Origin: Aldehydirespirator sp965204875
Lineage (GTDB): Bacteria > Actinomycetota > Acidimicrobiia > Acidimicrobiales > Aldehydirespiratoraceae
Direction: 5' to 3'
Assembly (NCBI GenBank): GCA_965204875.1
Contig: OZ242020.1
Coordinates: 310,001 to 374,000, forward strand
Length of the DNA: 64,000 nt
A model generated the notes under the pieces. That model did no database searches, was not told the origin of the DNA, and worked only from the letters and a program-made list of their open reading frames with translations. Every line of letters starts with the position of its first letter. Position 1 is the first letter of the stretch. The translations under genes and the position numbers were made by a program. Below are positions 1-8,608 of the stretch, piece by piece.

Positions 1-789
1 GCGCTCCAGCCAAACTGACACCACTGGCGCATCCTGCTTGATCGTGCCGACGCCGACTTCCGGGCCGAATCGCAGATTGCCGACCTCCATCGGCAGGATG
101 CGGGCCATTGCAAGCCTCTCGTGGCCAGCGAAAGCCGGAGAGTACTCGCCATTGAGAGCCTCGCGCAACACCAGCACCTTATGGAGGGGCAATGCGCTGA
201 TGGAGTTCCTCAACAGCAACTTGGCGCTCGCTGGCGGAAGCGAGCGCAACCCGAACGCCCTGCGGTTCGAGGCCACCGGATCGTCTGAGATGCCATCGGC
301 GGCCAACATTGCGAGGGCCTTCTCCGCGACGAGTTCAGCGTGTCTCGACAGTTCATCCGGATCTGGGGTCCAATCCACCTTGGTCGAGGCCGCGAGCCGA
401 GACACGGGCACGGCCTCAAGACCGTAGCTGGGCACGCCGAGCTTCTTGGCCTCAACCAAGGTCGTACCCGTACCGCAGAACGGATCAAGTACCCGGCTCC
501 CAGGACCGAGGCCGAACCGTTGCAGGTAGTCGCGCACGAGATGGGGTGGAAACGACAGGACGAAGCGATACCAGTCGTGCGCAGGCGCATCCGGCACCAG
601 CAGCGTGTTCATCGCTCCATTGGTGCGGGGCCGCACGGAAGTCACCATGTTGGCCACCGTAGACCACGATGCGCTCCCAGGAAGGGAATCCGGCGGCGCG
701 GCTCCGGCGCCGCCCGTCACAGCGAACCCCTGCCGGTGGGTCATCGTCGCCTCCCTCATCGTCGCCTCCCTCATCGTCGCCTCCCTCAT
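1..789 (-). CDS. Site-specific DNA methyltransferase, N-terminal part (cut by window edge)
   Basis: The minus frame is open from about 789 to the left window edge. It carries a clear SAM-binding motif I, VLDPFCGTGTTLVEA (RC of about 445-500), preceded by a conserved block around SFPPHLVRDYL. The catalytic (D/N/S)PP(Y/W) motif must lie outside the window, so the class (N6-adenine or N4-cytosine) cannot be settled. Four in-frame ATG codons (789, 774, 759, 744) each follow the same GGAGGCGACG ribosome-binding site, because the start region is a 15-bp tandem repeat. I give the outermost start. The extreme N-terminus (MREAT repeats, then a Gly/Ala-rich linker) does not look conserved. The upstream LexA-like palindrome suggests DNA-damage control. 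It is not a remnant within the window: the frame is uninterrupted. Confidence 0.8.
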   Translation of the reverse strand, partial: MREATMREATMREATMTHRQGFAVTGGAGAAPPDSLPGSASWSTVANMVTSVRPRTNGAMNTLLVPDAPAHDWYRFVLSFPPHLVRDYLQRFGLGPGSRVLDPFCGTGTTLVEAKKLGVPSYGLEAVPVSRLAASTKVDWTPDPDELSRHAELVAEKALAMLAADGISDDPVASNRRAFGLRSLPPASAKLLLRNSISALPLHKVLVLREALNGEYSPAFAGHERLAMARILPMEVGNLRFGPEVGVGTIKQDAPVVSVWLER

Positions 790-800
790 CGTCGCCTCCT
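741..800 (-). repeat. 15-bp tandem repeat x4 carrying RBS plus start codon
   Basis: Four head-to-tail copies of a 15-bp unit (plus strand TCATCGTCGCCTCCC; the last copy ends in T). Read on the minus strand, every copy contains a GGAGG Shine-Dalgarno sequence, a 6-nt spacer and ATG. The unit is five codons, so all four starts are in frame for the methyltransferase. Confidence 0.95.
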
Positions 801-807
801 CCGTTGC

Positions 808-827
808 GAACATATGTTCACATACTA
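808..827 (-). promoter_or_regulatory. LexA/SOS-like box overlapping promoter of the methyltransferase
   Basis: A perfect 12-bp palindrome GAACATATGTTC lies at 808-819. With its flanks it matches the Gram-positive LexA (Cheo) box CGAACRNRYGTTYG at 13 of 14 positions. A TAGTAT -10-like hexamer sits directly upstream on the minus strand (822-827), so a bound repressor would cover the transcription start. Function is inferred from sequence only. Confidence 0.6.
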
Positions 828-847
828 TGTGGGGGTGTGACAGGCGC

Positions 848-1495
848 TTACGCGTTTCCCTGGTCTTCGGGGGCTTCGTCGGGGTCGGGGACGAGCCGCA
901 GGCGGCGCTCCATCTCTTGCACCGTGTCCGCGGCGGGAATGAAGTCGTCCAGCGGCGGCAACTCGTCGAGCGAGTCGAGGCCCAGCTGCTCCAAGAACAG
1001 CGGCGTCGTTGCGAACAGTGCGGCCTGGCCCGGACCGGCGGCCCTGGCAACCTCGTCGATGAGGCCGTGGCGGCGCAGCGTGCGGATCACCCCGTCGACG
1101 CCGACCCCGCGGATCTCCGCCACCTGATTGCGTGAGACGGGCTGCTTGTACGCGACCACCGCCAGCGTCTCCAGCGCTGCGGCCGAGAGGCGCGCGCTGT
1201 GCCCGCCGCGCACGAAGCGCTCCACATGGACATCCTGCTCCGGGGCTGTCTGATAGCGGTACCCGCCGGCCACCCGCGCCAGCACGAAACCCCTCCCCTG
1301 GGATCGGTATTCCGAGGCCAGCGCCTCGCAGGCTGCCTCGACCCTCTCGACGGGAGCCTCCAGCACCGCGGACAGCACCGCCGGCGGCACCGGCTCGTCG
1401 GCCAGCAGCAGCACAGCCTCAAGAACCGCCAGCAGAGCATCCGCCTGCGCTCCAGCACCACCGGCCTCCCGCAGCCACCGCCGTGGACCGCTCAC
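848..1495 (-). CDS. scpB: Segregation and condensation protein B
   Basis: ScpB, the winged-helix kleisin-associated subunit of the SMC-ScpA-ScpB condensin that compacts and segregates the chromosome. The 215-aa product has the expected two winged-helix regions; the best-conserved stretch is LAVVAYKQPVSRNQVAEIRG (about residues 119-138), typical of the family. The GTG start at 1495 overlaps the TGA stop of scpA by four bases (GTGA), so the two are translationally coupled. The C-terminal tail is acidic and variable, as usual. Identification is secure from sequence motif and partner. Confidence 0.93.
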   Translation of the reverse strand: MSGPRRWLREAGGAGAQADALLAVLEAVLLLADEPVPPAVLSAVLEAPVERVEAACEALASEYRSQGRGFVLARVAGGYRYQTAPEQDVHVERFVRGGHSARLSAAALETLAVVAYKQPVSRNQVAEIRGVGVDGVIRTLRRHGLIDEVARAAGPGQAALFATTPLFLEQLGLDSLDELPPLDDFIPAADTVQEMERRLRLVPDPDEAPEDQGNA

Positions 1496-2325
1496 CGGCG
1501 GCCCGCCTGCTCGACCTGATCCACCACCGGGCCGCTGTAGGCGTCAACGCCAGCGCCCGCGGCCTGCAGCGCGGGGGCGTCGCCGCCGGTCCAGACGATG
1601 ACGATGTCGCCGAACGTGTCCGCCTGCTCGACATCGACCAGGTCCTGCTTGACCATCTCCAGGACGGCCAGGAAGCGGACCACCAAGCCGATCCGGTCGC
1701 CGATGCCGGAGGTGAGCTGCCGGAAGGTCACTGACCCCGAGGTCCGCAGGCGGCCTGCGAGCTCCACGACGGCATCACCGACCGTGATCTCGATGGACGT
1801 GATGTGCGCGATGTCCACCCTGGGCGCCGCCACCGGGGCCGCGGCACGGCGGAAAGCGTCTCGCACCTCCTCGGGGGTTGCCCCCTCCAGCAGGCACGGC
1901 GCGAGCGTCAGCCAGCGCTCCTCGACCAGCCCTGCGGTGCGGGGCCGGCTGCGCGCCGCCGCCGCCAGGAGGCTCTGCAGTGTCGCTGCGGCGCCGCGGA
2001 ACGTGCTGCACTCCAGCATGCGCAACAGCAGCAGATCGCGCTCCGAGGTGCCCTCCAGTTCCTCGTCCAGGTCGCTGCCGGGCTGCTCGGGAAGCATCCG
2101 GTGAGCCTTCATCTCCACCAGCACCGCCGCGATCAGCAGGAACTCGGTGGCCACCTCAAGGTCGAGGCTCTTCAGGCGGTCGATCTCAGCAAGGTAGGCG
2201 TCGGTGATGCCGGCGATCGAGACGTCGTATATCTCCACCTGCTCGCGCCTCACGAGCAGCAAGAGCAACTCGAAGGGCCCGCTGAAGGCTGGAGTGCTCA
2301 CCTCATAGGCCACCGGGGGTGACAC
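1492..2325 (-). CDS. scpA: Segregation and condensation protein A
   Basis: ScpA, the kleisin that bridges the SMC heads. The product is 277 aa, with the diagnostic N-terminal motif FSGPFELLLLLVRREQVEIYD and a central VEMKAHRMLP block where the ScpB-binding region begins. The GTG at 2325 is chosen because it follows an AGAGGG-type site. It is divergent from trpS with only 21 bp between starts, so each promoter reaches into the other gene. It overlaps scpB by 4 bp. This places the locus in the canonical actinobacterial xerD-scpA-scpB neighbourhood, although trpS has been inserted between xerD and scpA. Confidence 0.93.
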   Translation of the reverse strand: MSPPVAYEVSTPAFSGPFELLLLLVRREQVEIYDVSIAGITDAYLAEIDRLKSLDLEVATEFLLIAAVLVEMKAHRMLPEQPGSDLDEELEGTSERDLLLLRMLECSTFRGAAATLQSLLAAAARSRPRTAGLVEERWLTLAPCLLEGATPEEVRDAFRRAAAPVAAPRVDIAHITSIEITVGDAVVELAGRLRTSGSVTFRQLTSGIGDRIGLVVRFLAVLEMVKQDLVDVEQADTFGDIVIVWTGGDAPALQAAGAGVDAYSGPVVDQVEQAGRR

Positions 2326-2332
2326 TACCCTC

Positions 2333-2338
2333 TACGCT
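2333..2338 (+). promoter_or_regulatory. TACGCT -10 box, leaderless promoter of trpS
   Basis: TAnnnT hexamer 8 nt before the ATG of trpS, with no Shine-Dalgarno sequence between them; the mRNA would begin at or near the start codon. Confidence 0.55.
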
Positions 2339-2346
2339 GGCCGCCG

Positions 2347-3345
2347 ATGACCAGTGTGACCAGCAAGACCAGGGTCCTGTCCGGCATACAGCCCAGCGGC
2401 AACCTGCACCTGGGGAACTATCTCGGTGCCATACGCAACTGGGCGCAGGTGCAGCACACCGCGGACGCGTTCTTCCCGGTCGTGGACCTTCACGCTGTCA
2501 CCGTGCCCAAGGCGCCGGGCGAGGTGGGGCAGGCGACGCTGAGGCTCTCGCAGATGCTGATGGCGGCGGGACTCGACCCCGACGCCTGCACAATCTTCGT
2601 CCAGAGCCACGTGCGCGAGCACAGCGAGTGCGCCTGGCTGCTGGAATGCACCGTTTCCTTCGGGGAACTGAGCCGCATGACACAGTTCAAGGACAAGTCC
2701 GACCAGCAGGAGTTCATCTCCGCCGGACTGTTCACCTACCCGGCGCTGCAGGCCGCCGACATACTCCTGTATGACGCCGACGAGGTCCCGGTGGGTGCCG
2801 ACCAGCGCCAGCACATCGAGCTCACCCGCGACATCGCCGAGCGCTTCAACTCACGCTACGGGGCGACGTTCAAGCTGCCTGAGGCGGTGATCCCCCGGGC
2901 GGGAGCTCGGGTGATGGACCTGCAGCACCCCACCAACAAGATGTCGAAGTCGCTGGACTCGCCGCGGGGAACCGTCGATCTGCTCGACGAGCCGGCCACG
3001 ATCACAAAGAAGATCAAGGCGGCGGTGACCGACAACGATGCCGAGGTGCGATATGACCCCGAGGCCAAGCCGGGGGTGTCGAACCTGCTGTCGATCCTGG
3101 GCGCATCAACGGGCCGCTCGCCCGAGAAGGCGGCCGGTGACTACACCATGTACGGCCCTCTCAAGACCGACACTGCCGAGGCCGTGATCGAGCTGCTGCG
3201 CCCGATACAGGCACGATTCGCCCAGCTTCAGGCAGACCCGGCAGAGACCTCGCGTCTGCTCGCCATCGGCGCCGGCAAAGCCCGCGAGATCGCAGCCGCA
3301 ACGCTGCACCGCGCACGCACCAACATGGGCCTGCTAGCACCGTAG
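2347..3345 (+). CDS. trpS: Tryptophanyl-tRNA synthetase
   Basis: Class I aminoacyl-tRNA synthetase that charges tRNA-Trp in the cytoplasm. The 332-aa length is normal for bacterial TrpRS. The HIGH-like signature is HLGN at residues 21-24, after the family motif SGIQPSG. KMSKS is intact at 198-202. The active-site pocket block with VGADQRQHIELTRD follows the catalytic pattern of the family. It is a single gene between the scpA and xerD operons, driven by a leaderless-type promoter. No T-box or attenuator is visible in the 21-bp leader. Confidence 0.96.
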   Translation: MTSVTSKTRVLSGIQPSGNLHLGNYLGAIRNWAQVQHTADAFFPVVDLHAVTVPKAPGEVGQATLRLSQMLMAAGLDPDACTIFVQSHVREHSECAWLLECTVSFGELSRMTQFKDKSDQQEFISAGLFTYPALQAADILLYDADEVPVGADQRQHIELTRDIAERFNSRYGATFKLPEAVIPRAGARVMDLQHPTNKMSKSLDSPRGTVDLLDEPATITKKIKAAVTDNDAEVRYDPEAKPGVSNLLSILGASTGRSPEKAAGDYTMYGPLKTDTAEAVIELLRPIQARFAQLQADPAETSRLLAIGAGKAREIAAATLHRARTNMGLLAP

Positions 3346-3361
3346 CCGCGACAGCTAGTTT

Positions 3362-3377
3362 GCGTCTTCGGCGACGC
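3362..3377. terminator. Possible small bidirectional hairpin between trpS and xerD
   Basis: GCGTC-TTCGGC-GACGC: a 5-bp stem with a 6-nt loop followed by TTCT, in the 78-bp convergent gap. Weak, but correctly placed for both genes. Confidence 0.3.
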
Positions 3378-3423
3378 TTCTAAAGGCAGGCAGGATACGC
3401 AGCGATTGATGCTTGGTAGCGGT

Positions 3424-4491
3424 TCAGGCTGCGCGGGCGACGGCGCGGGGGTGGGCTGCGCGGTAAACCGAGCGGAGACGCTGCATCGACACCTTGGTAT
3501 AGATCTGCGTAGTGGATATGGAGGAGTGGCCGAGCATCTCCTGCACGGTGCGAATGTCCGCTCCCCCGTCGAGCATGTGGGTGGCACACGAGTGGCGCAG
3601 CACATGGGGGGTGAGCAACGGCCCCAAGCCGGCGACGTCACCGTGGCGGCGCACCACCAGCCACATGCCCTGGCGCGTCAGGCGCCCACCCCTCTGATTG
3701 ATGAACACGGCCTCGGCGTCGCCGCGGCGAGCCCAGCGGCGAGGTTCCAGCTCGCTTCGGCCGCCCGGCGCCAACCAGCTCGCCAGAGCGTCGGCAGCGC
3801 AGCGTCCCAACGGCGCGATCCGCTCCCGGGCACCCTTTCCCCTAAGCCTCACCAGACCGTCGTGAAGATCGACCGCGGCGAGCGACAGCGTCACCGCCTC
3901 GGAGATGCGGCACCCGGTGCCGTAGAGCACCTCAAGGATGGCCCGGTCCCGCCGGGCGACCGCGCCGCCGCCGGCCACCGAGTCCATCAACACCGTCACC
4001 TGCTCAACTGACAGCGCCTTGGGCAGACCCCTGGGCAGCCTGGGCATCTCGACATCGGCCGCGGGATCGCTGAGCACGGATCCCTCCGACGCCAAGTACC
4101 GGTGCAGGCCCCGAACAGCGACCAGCATCCGCGTGACCGAGGCCGGGGCCAGGCCCCTGGACTCAAGCGCCGACGCGAAGGCCGCGACATCCTCGGGACC
4201 TGCATCCGCCAGGGCGACGCCCCGCTCACCGAGGTGGGCCCGGTAGGCAAGCAGGTCCCGCCTGTACGCCTCCAGGGTCCGAGCCGAGCGGCCGCGCTCC
4301 ACCGACAGGTAGTCCAGGAACTCCTCCGACTCAGCGTCCAGACAGTTGCCCGCCGATTCGACGACATCGTCCGGCTCAACAACCGGCGACTCAGCACCAT
4401 GCGACTCCACAGCCGGCGACTCGGCGTCCCGACACTGCGCGCCCGTCGGATCGGCACCCCGGCCCCCGGCGCGCGGCGCCACTGCTCTCAA
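3424..4491 (-). CDS. xerD: Site-specific tyrosine recombinase XerD
   Basis: Tyrosine recombinase that resolves chromosome dimers at dif. A SAM-like N-terminal DNA-binding domain (FLDYLSVERGRSARTLEAYRR) starts at about residue 58. The catalytic domain shows the first Arg in GTGCRISE, HVLRHSCATH with the His-x-x-Arg pair, the second His in LGHSSIS and the nucleophile in TQIYTKV. The frame has a TTG start at 4491 that overlaps the NUDIX stop (TTGA). This adds some 55 low-complexity residues (repeated ESPAVE/ESPVVE) not found in ordinary XerD (about 300 aa). A GTG further in may be the true start. Its place between scpA and the NUDIX/pyrG genes is typical of Actinobacteria. Confidence 0.92.
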   Translation of the reverse strand: MRAVAPRAGGRGADPTGAQCRDAESPAVESHGAESPVVEPDDVVESAGNCLDAESEEFLDYLSVERGRSARTLEAYRRDLLAYRAHLGERGVALADAGPEDVAAFASALESRGLAPASVTRMLVAVRGLHRYLASEGSVLSDPAADVEMPRLPRGLPKALSVEQVTVLMDSVAGGGAVARRDRAILEVLYGTGCRISEAVTLSLAAVDLHDGLVRLRGKGARERIAPLGRCAADALASWLAPGGRSELEPRRWARRGDAEAVFINQRGGRLTRQGMWLVVRRHGDVAGLGPLLTPHVLRHSCATHMLDGGADIRTVQEMLGHSSISTTQIYTKVSMQRLRSVYRAAHPRAVARAA

Positions 4492-5054
4492 CGACCCAGG
4501 CGGCGCATCGTCAACAGCAGCCCGATGATCGTCTTGGCGTCGCGGATCTCGCCTGTGTCGATCATCCCGACCGCCTCATCGAGACCGACGCGCTCGACCG
4601 CCATCCACTCCTCCTCGGCGCCGTCGGGCCGGCGCGGCACCTCGCTCAGACCTGTGGCGAGCAGGACGTGGGACAACTCGTCGCAGAAGCCGGGCGAGTT
4701 GAAGAAACTGCCGATCACCTCCAGCGACTCGCAGGCGAGCCCGGCCTCCTCGATGAGCTCGCGGCGCGCCGTCGCGACAGGATCCTCGCCGGCGGCGTCG
4801 CGGGTGCCCGCCGGGATCTCGAGCAGCTCGCCCTCCAGGGGCGCGCGGAACTGGCGCAGCAGCACCACCCGGTCGTTCTCCAGGGCCACCACAGCCACCG
4901 CACCGGGGTGATGCACCACATCGCGGGTCAGGGTCGCGCCGTCGGGGGTGGTGAAGACGCTCTCGACGAGCCGCACCACCCGGCCTGTATGGATGCCGCG
5001 CTCGCCGACCTTGCGGAAGCCGTCCCCTACACCCGTAGCCGAGCCCCCAGTCAC
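4488..5054 (-). CDS. NUDIX hydrolase, ADP-ribose pyrophosphatase-like
   Basis: NUDIX family enzyme, probably hydrolysing ADP-ribose or a related nucleoside diphosphate sugar. The Nudix box spans GTRDAAGEDPVATARRELIEEAG with the conserved G, E and REx2EE residues. An upstream EIPAG motif is typical of ADP-ribose pyrophosphatases, and SFFNSPGFCDE matches the substrate loop. The 188-aa length is normal. The GTG at 5054 is used; GTG codons shortly downstream are alternatives. It lies between pyrG and xerD as in mycobacteria (the Rv1700 position). Substrate assignment is by family analogy only. Confidence 0.88.
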   Translation of the reverse strand: MTGGSATGVGDGFRKVGERGIHTGRVVRLVESVFTTPDGATLTRDVVHHPGAVAVVALENDRVVLLRQFRAPLEGELLEIPAGTRDAAGEDPVATARRELIEEAGLACESLEVIGSFFNSPGFCDELSHVLLATGLSEVPRRPDGAEEEWMAVERVGLDEAVGMIDTGEIRDAKTIIGLLLTMRRLGR

Positions 5055-5133
5055 CCGCGAGGCACCAGGAGTTCGACGTGCGACAATCGCTGCCCAACGC
5101 AGCGGTGCCGCGACCAGTCAACAGACCCGGCGG

Positions 5134-6789
5134 TCATGTCCCGCCTGCTGATCCCCCGGCGCGCGCGGTCATGTCACCGCGTTGCGAGACACGACCCGCC
5201 GAACGGGCCAGGGCCGCCTCGACCAGTCCCGCGAACAGCGGCGCCGGCCGGTTCGGGCGGCTCTTGAACTCAGGGTGCGCTTGGGTACCCACCCAGAACG
5301 GGTGCCCGCGCAGCTCGATGAACTCCACCAGGCGCCCGTCGGGAGACTCGCCGCTGAGCACGAGGTCGGAAGACTCGAACCGCGTGCGATACCGGTTGTT
5401 GAACTCGTAGCGGTGGCGGTGCCGCTCGGACACGACCTCCTCGCCGTAGAGCCTGGCAACCTGGCTGCCGGGACGCAGCTGCGCGACGTACGCACCGAGG
5501 CGCATCGTGCCTCCGGCGTTGACGACGCCGCGCTGGCTGTCCATCAGGTCGATCACGGGATGCGGCGATGTGGCGTCGAACTCGCTGGAGTTGGCGTCGC
5601 TGAGCCCCAGAACGTTGCGCGCGTACTCGATGGTCATCACCTGCATCCCGAGGCACAGGCCCAGGCACGGGATCCGGTTCTCCCGCGCGTAGCAGGCGGC
5701 GGCGATCTTGCCCTCGATCCCCCGCTCCCCGAACCCGCCGGGGATGACGATGCCGTCAAGGTCGTGCAGCCCGCCGGCGAGCAGCCCCTCGACGTCCTCG
5801 GCCTGGATCCACTCCATCCCCACGCCGGCGCCGTGGTGGATGGCGGCGTGGTTGAGCGCCTCGGTCACCGACAGGTAGGCGTCCGGAAGGCTGACGTACT
5901 TGCCCACGAGACCTATGCGCACCGGCCGCGACGCCTCGGTGACACGCTGCACCAGCGTTCGCCACTCCGCTAGGTCGACCTCCGCCCCCGCCAGGCCGAG
6001 CCGCCGGCACAGCACCTCGTCGAGTCCCTCGGAGTGAAGGATCAGCGGGATCTCATAGAGGCTGTCGGCGTCGGGACAGGTGACCACCGCCTCGAGGGGG
6101 ACATCGCAGAGGCTCGAGATCTTGCGCTCCAGTTCCAGGGTGAGGGGCGACTCGCAGCGGCACACGATGGCGTCCGGCTGCACGCCGCGCGAGCGCAGCT
6201 CTGTGACGGAGTGCTGGGTGGGCTTGGTCTTCTGCTCGCCGCTGGGCCCGATGAACGGCACCAGGGTGACGTGCACGTAGTAGACGTTGTCCCTGCCCGC
6301 GTCGAGCCGGAACTGGCGGATCGCCTCCAGGAACGGCAGGATCTCTATGTCGCCGACGGTGCCGCCCACCTCGGTGATCACCACGTCGGTGTCGTCGCCC
6401 GCCAGCTGGCTGATGCGGCGCTTGATCTCCTCGGTGATGTGGGGGATGACCTGTACCGTCCGCCCCAGGTAGTCGCCGCGGCGCTCGGCCGCGATCACCT
6501 CGGCATAGATCGAGCCCGTGGTGCCGTTCGAGTTGCAGGTCAGGCTCTCGTCGATGAAGCGCTCGTAGTGGCCCAGGTCGAGGTCGGTTTCGCCCCCGTC
6601 GTCGGTGACGAACACCTCGCCGTGCTCGAAGGGGTTCATCGTCCCCGGGTCGATGTTGATATAGGGGTCGAGCTTGAGCATCGTCACCCGCAGTCCCCGA
6701 GCCTTCAGCAGCCGGCCGAGCGAGGCGCCGGTCAGTCCCTTGCCGAGCCCGCTGACGACACCGCCGGTGACGAAGACGTGCTTTGTCAT
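5134..6789 (-). CDS. pyrG: CTP synthase
   Basis: Makes CTP from UTP, ATP and glutamine in the cytoplasm. The 551-aa protein has the full N-terminal synthase domain (TKHVFVTGGVVSGLGKG, LKLDPYINIDPGTMNP, EVGGTVGDIE) and a C-terminal class I glutaminase domain with its nucleophile at Cys379 (CLGLCLGMQ) and His-Pro-Glu triad partners in AHPEFKSRP. ATG start at 6789. It is followed, 79 bp on, by the NUDIX gene and preceded by recN in the conserved order. Nothing is unusual in it apart from a short Gly/Ala-rich tail. Confidence 0.97.
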   Translation of the reverse strand: MTKHVFVTGGVVSGLGKGLTGASLGRLLKARGLRVTMLKLDPYINIDPGTMNPFEHGEVFVTDDGGETDLDLGHYERFIDESLTCNSNGTTGSIYAEVIAAERRGDYLGRTVQVIPHITEEIKRRISQLAGDDTDVVITEVGGTVGDIEILPFLEAIRQFRLDAGRDNVYYVHVTLVPFIGPSGEQKTKPTQHSVTELRSRGVQPDAIVCRCESPLTLELERKISSLCDVPLEAVVTCPDADSLYEIPLILHSEGLDEVLCRRLGLAGAEVDLAEWRTLVQRVTEASRPVRIGLVGKYVSLPDAYLSVTEALNHAAIHHGAGVGMEWIQAEDVEGLLAGGLHDLDGIVIPGGFGERGIEGKIAAACYARENRIPCLGLCLGMQVMTIEYARNVLGLSDANSSEFDATSPHPVIDLMDSQRGVVNAGGTMRLGAYVAQLRPGSQVARLYGEEVVSERHRHRYEFNNRYRTRFESSDLVLSGESPDGRLVEFIELRGHPFWVGTQAHPEFKSRPNRPAPLFAGLVEAALARSAGRVSQRGDMTARAGGSAGGT

Positions 6790-6882
6790 CGGGGCATGAC
6801 CCTACCGGCGGGCGGCGCCGAGCCGGTGGACCACGCGCCACGATCGGGCGAAACGCAAGCCGCGCCGCCCCGTCGCCCTCGG

Positions 6883-8469
6883 CTATCGCGCGCTCGCGCT
6901 GAGCAGCTCCTCGGCGTGGCGGCGGGCCGAGGCTGACTGCGGCGAGCCCGAGAGCATGCGCGAGATCTCGACCACGCGATCCTCACCGCTCAGGCTCCTG
7001 ACGCGCGAGGATCGCGACGCCGACGCCGACTCGCTGGGTTTCTCCACCAGCACATGGTGGCTCGCGTGGGCCGCGATCTGTGGCAGGTGCGTCACCACCA
7101 GCACCTGATGCACCTCTGCCAGCGAGGCCAGGCTGCGCCCCACCGCCTGTGCTGCCGTGCCGCCTATGCCCGCATCCACCTCGTCGAACACGAGCGTCGG
7201 AGGCCCCTGTGTCAGCACCAGCCGCAGAGCCAGCATGGTGCGCGCCAGCTCGCCGCCGCTGGCCGCGCGGCCCAGGGGCATGGCATCGTGTCCGGGATTG
7301 GCCGCCAGCAGGAACGCCACCCGCTCCCCGGCCTCGCCCCCGGCGGTGACCGCGAGCCGCGCCCCCGCCATCGCCAGTTCGCCCAGGTGCGACTCCACCG
7401 CCGCCGACAGCTTGGGCGCGGCGGCGGTGCGCTCGCTTCGCAGCCTGGAGCGCTCGGCCGCGAGCCGCCGGGAGATCTCGGCCAGCTGCTGCTCCAGTAC
7501 CTCGACCCGACCCTCGTGGCCCTCGAGCTCGTCGAGCCTGCGCTGCGCCTCCGAGCGGAACTGCAGCACCTCGGCCAGCGTGGACCCGTACTTGCGGCGA
7601 AGCTCCGAGAGCGACTGGCGCCGCTCGCGCAGCGCCGCGAGCGCGGCGGGGTCGTCCTCGATGGCCTCGGCGCGGGCGCGCAGCATCGCGGAGATGTCCG
7701 CCACCTCTGCGGCGGCGTCGGCGAGGCGGTCCGCCAGCTCGGTGAAGGGGGCTCTTGCCGCCAGAGCCGCCTGGGCCTGCCCGAGCCCGTCGGAGACCGG
7801 CCCGTCGGCATCGATGAGCGCGGATGCCGACGCCGCGGCGTGGCGGTGCTCCAGGGCGTCGGCGAGGGTGGACTCGGCACGGTCGAGGCGCTTGTCCTCG
7901 TCGGCGCCGTCGATCCGCGCCGCGTCGATCTCGGCGAGCTGATGGCGCAGCAGATCGATCTCGCGGGCTCGGGCCCGAGCGTCGCCCCCGAGCTCGCCCA
8001 GAGCGACCTCGACACCTCGCGACTCCTTTACCAGGGCCGACAGCCGCGACGCGTCTATCCCTGCGTACCGGTCGAGGGCCGCACGCTGGACCGGCGCCCG
8101 CAGCAGCGACTGGTGCGAGTGCTGGCCATGCATGTCCACAAGCTCGCGTCCCAGCTCTGCGAGCGCCGCGACCGTGGCGAGGCGGCCGTCGATGTAGCAC
8201 CTGGAGCGGCCGTCGCTCGGGATCACGCGCCGCACCACCGTCTCGCCCTCGCCGCCAGCGATCACGAAACGTCCCTCGATCTCGGCCTCGGGAGCTCCGG
8301 GCCGCACCAGCGAGGCGTCGGCGCGACCGCCGGTAAGCAGGTCGATAGCGCCCACCACGAGCGTCTTGCCCGCACCCGTCTCACCGGTCACTGCGGTCAT
8401 GCCGCTGCCGAGCAGCAGCGTCAGTTCCTCGATCACGCCGAGGTTGCGCACCGCGATCTCGGTCAGCAT
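6883..8469 (-). CDS. recN: DNA repair protein RecN
   Basis: SMC-like ATPase of double-strand break repair. Walker A is GETGAGKT near the N-terminus, long coiled-coil arms fill the middle, and the C-terminal lobe carries the ABC signature ASGGELART and Walker B LVFDEVDAGIGG. I take the ATG at 8469 (MLTEIAVRNLGVIEEL), because homologues begin there; the frame is open 29 codons further up, but those residues are Arg-rich and unconserved. The product is then 528 aa. It lies in the tlyA-nadK-recN-pyrG run. No LexA-like box is evident upstream. Confidence 0.95.
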   Translation of the reverse strand: MLTEIAVRNLGVIEELTLLLGSGMTAVTGETGAGKTLVVGAIDLLTGGRADASLVRPGAPEAEIEGRFVIAGGEGETVVRRVIPSDGRSRCYIDGRLATVAALAELGRELVDMHGQHSHQSLLRAPVQRAALDRYAGIDASRLSALVKESRGVEVALGELGGDARARAREIDLLRHQLAEIDAARIDGADEDKRLDRAESTLADALEHRHAAASASALIDADGPVSDGLGQAQAALAARAPFTELADRLADAAAEVADISAMLRARAEAIEDDPAALAALRERRQSLSELRRKYGSTLAEVLQFRSEAQRRLDELEGHEGRVEVLEQQLAEISRRLAAERSRLRSERTAAAPKLSAAVESHLGELAMAGARLAVTAGGEAGERVAFLLAANPGHDAMPLGRAASGGELARTMLALRLVLTQGPPTLVFDEVDAGIGGTAAQAVGRSLASLAEVHQVLVVTHLPQIAAHASHHVLVEKPSESASASRSSRVRSLSGEDRVVEISRMLSGSPQSASARRHAEELLSASAR

Positions 8470-8608
8470 CGGCGCGGGAAGGCCAATCTTGATGCGCCGG
8501 TCAACGGTCGTTGGGCCCCGTTGACGGCGGCCCGGACGGGCCCGGCTGTCGGCCAAACGTGACGCCCGACGGCGTTCGTGGAAGCCAGAGCCAAAGCCGC
8601 AGCGCCGA

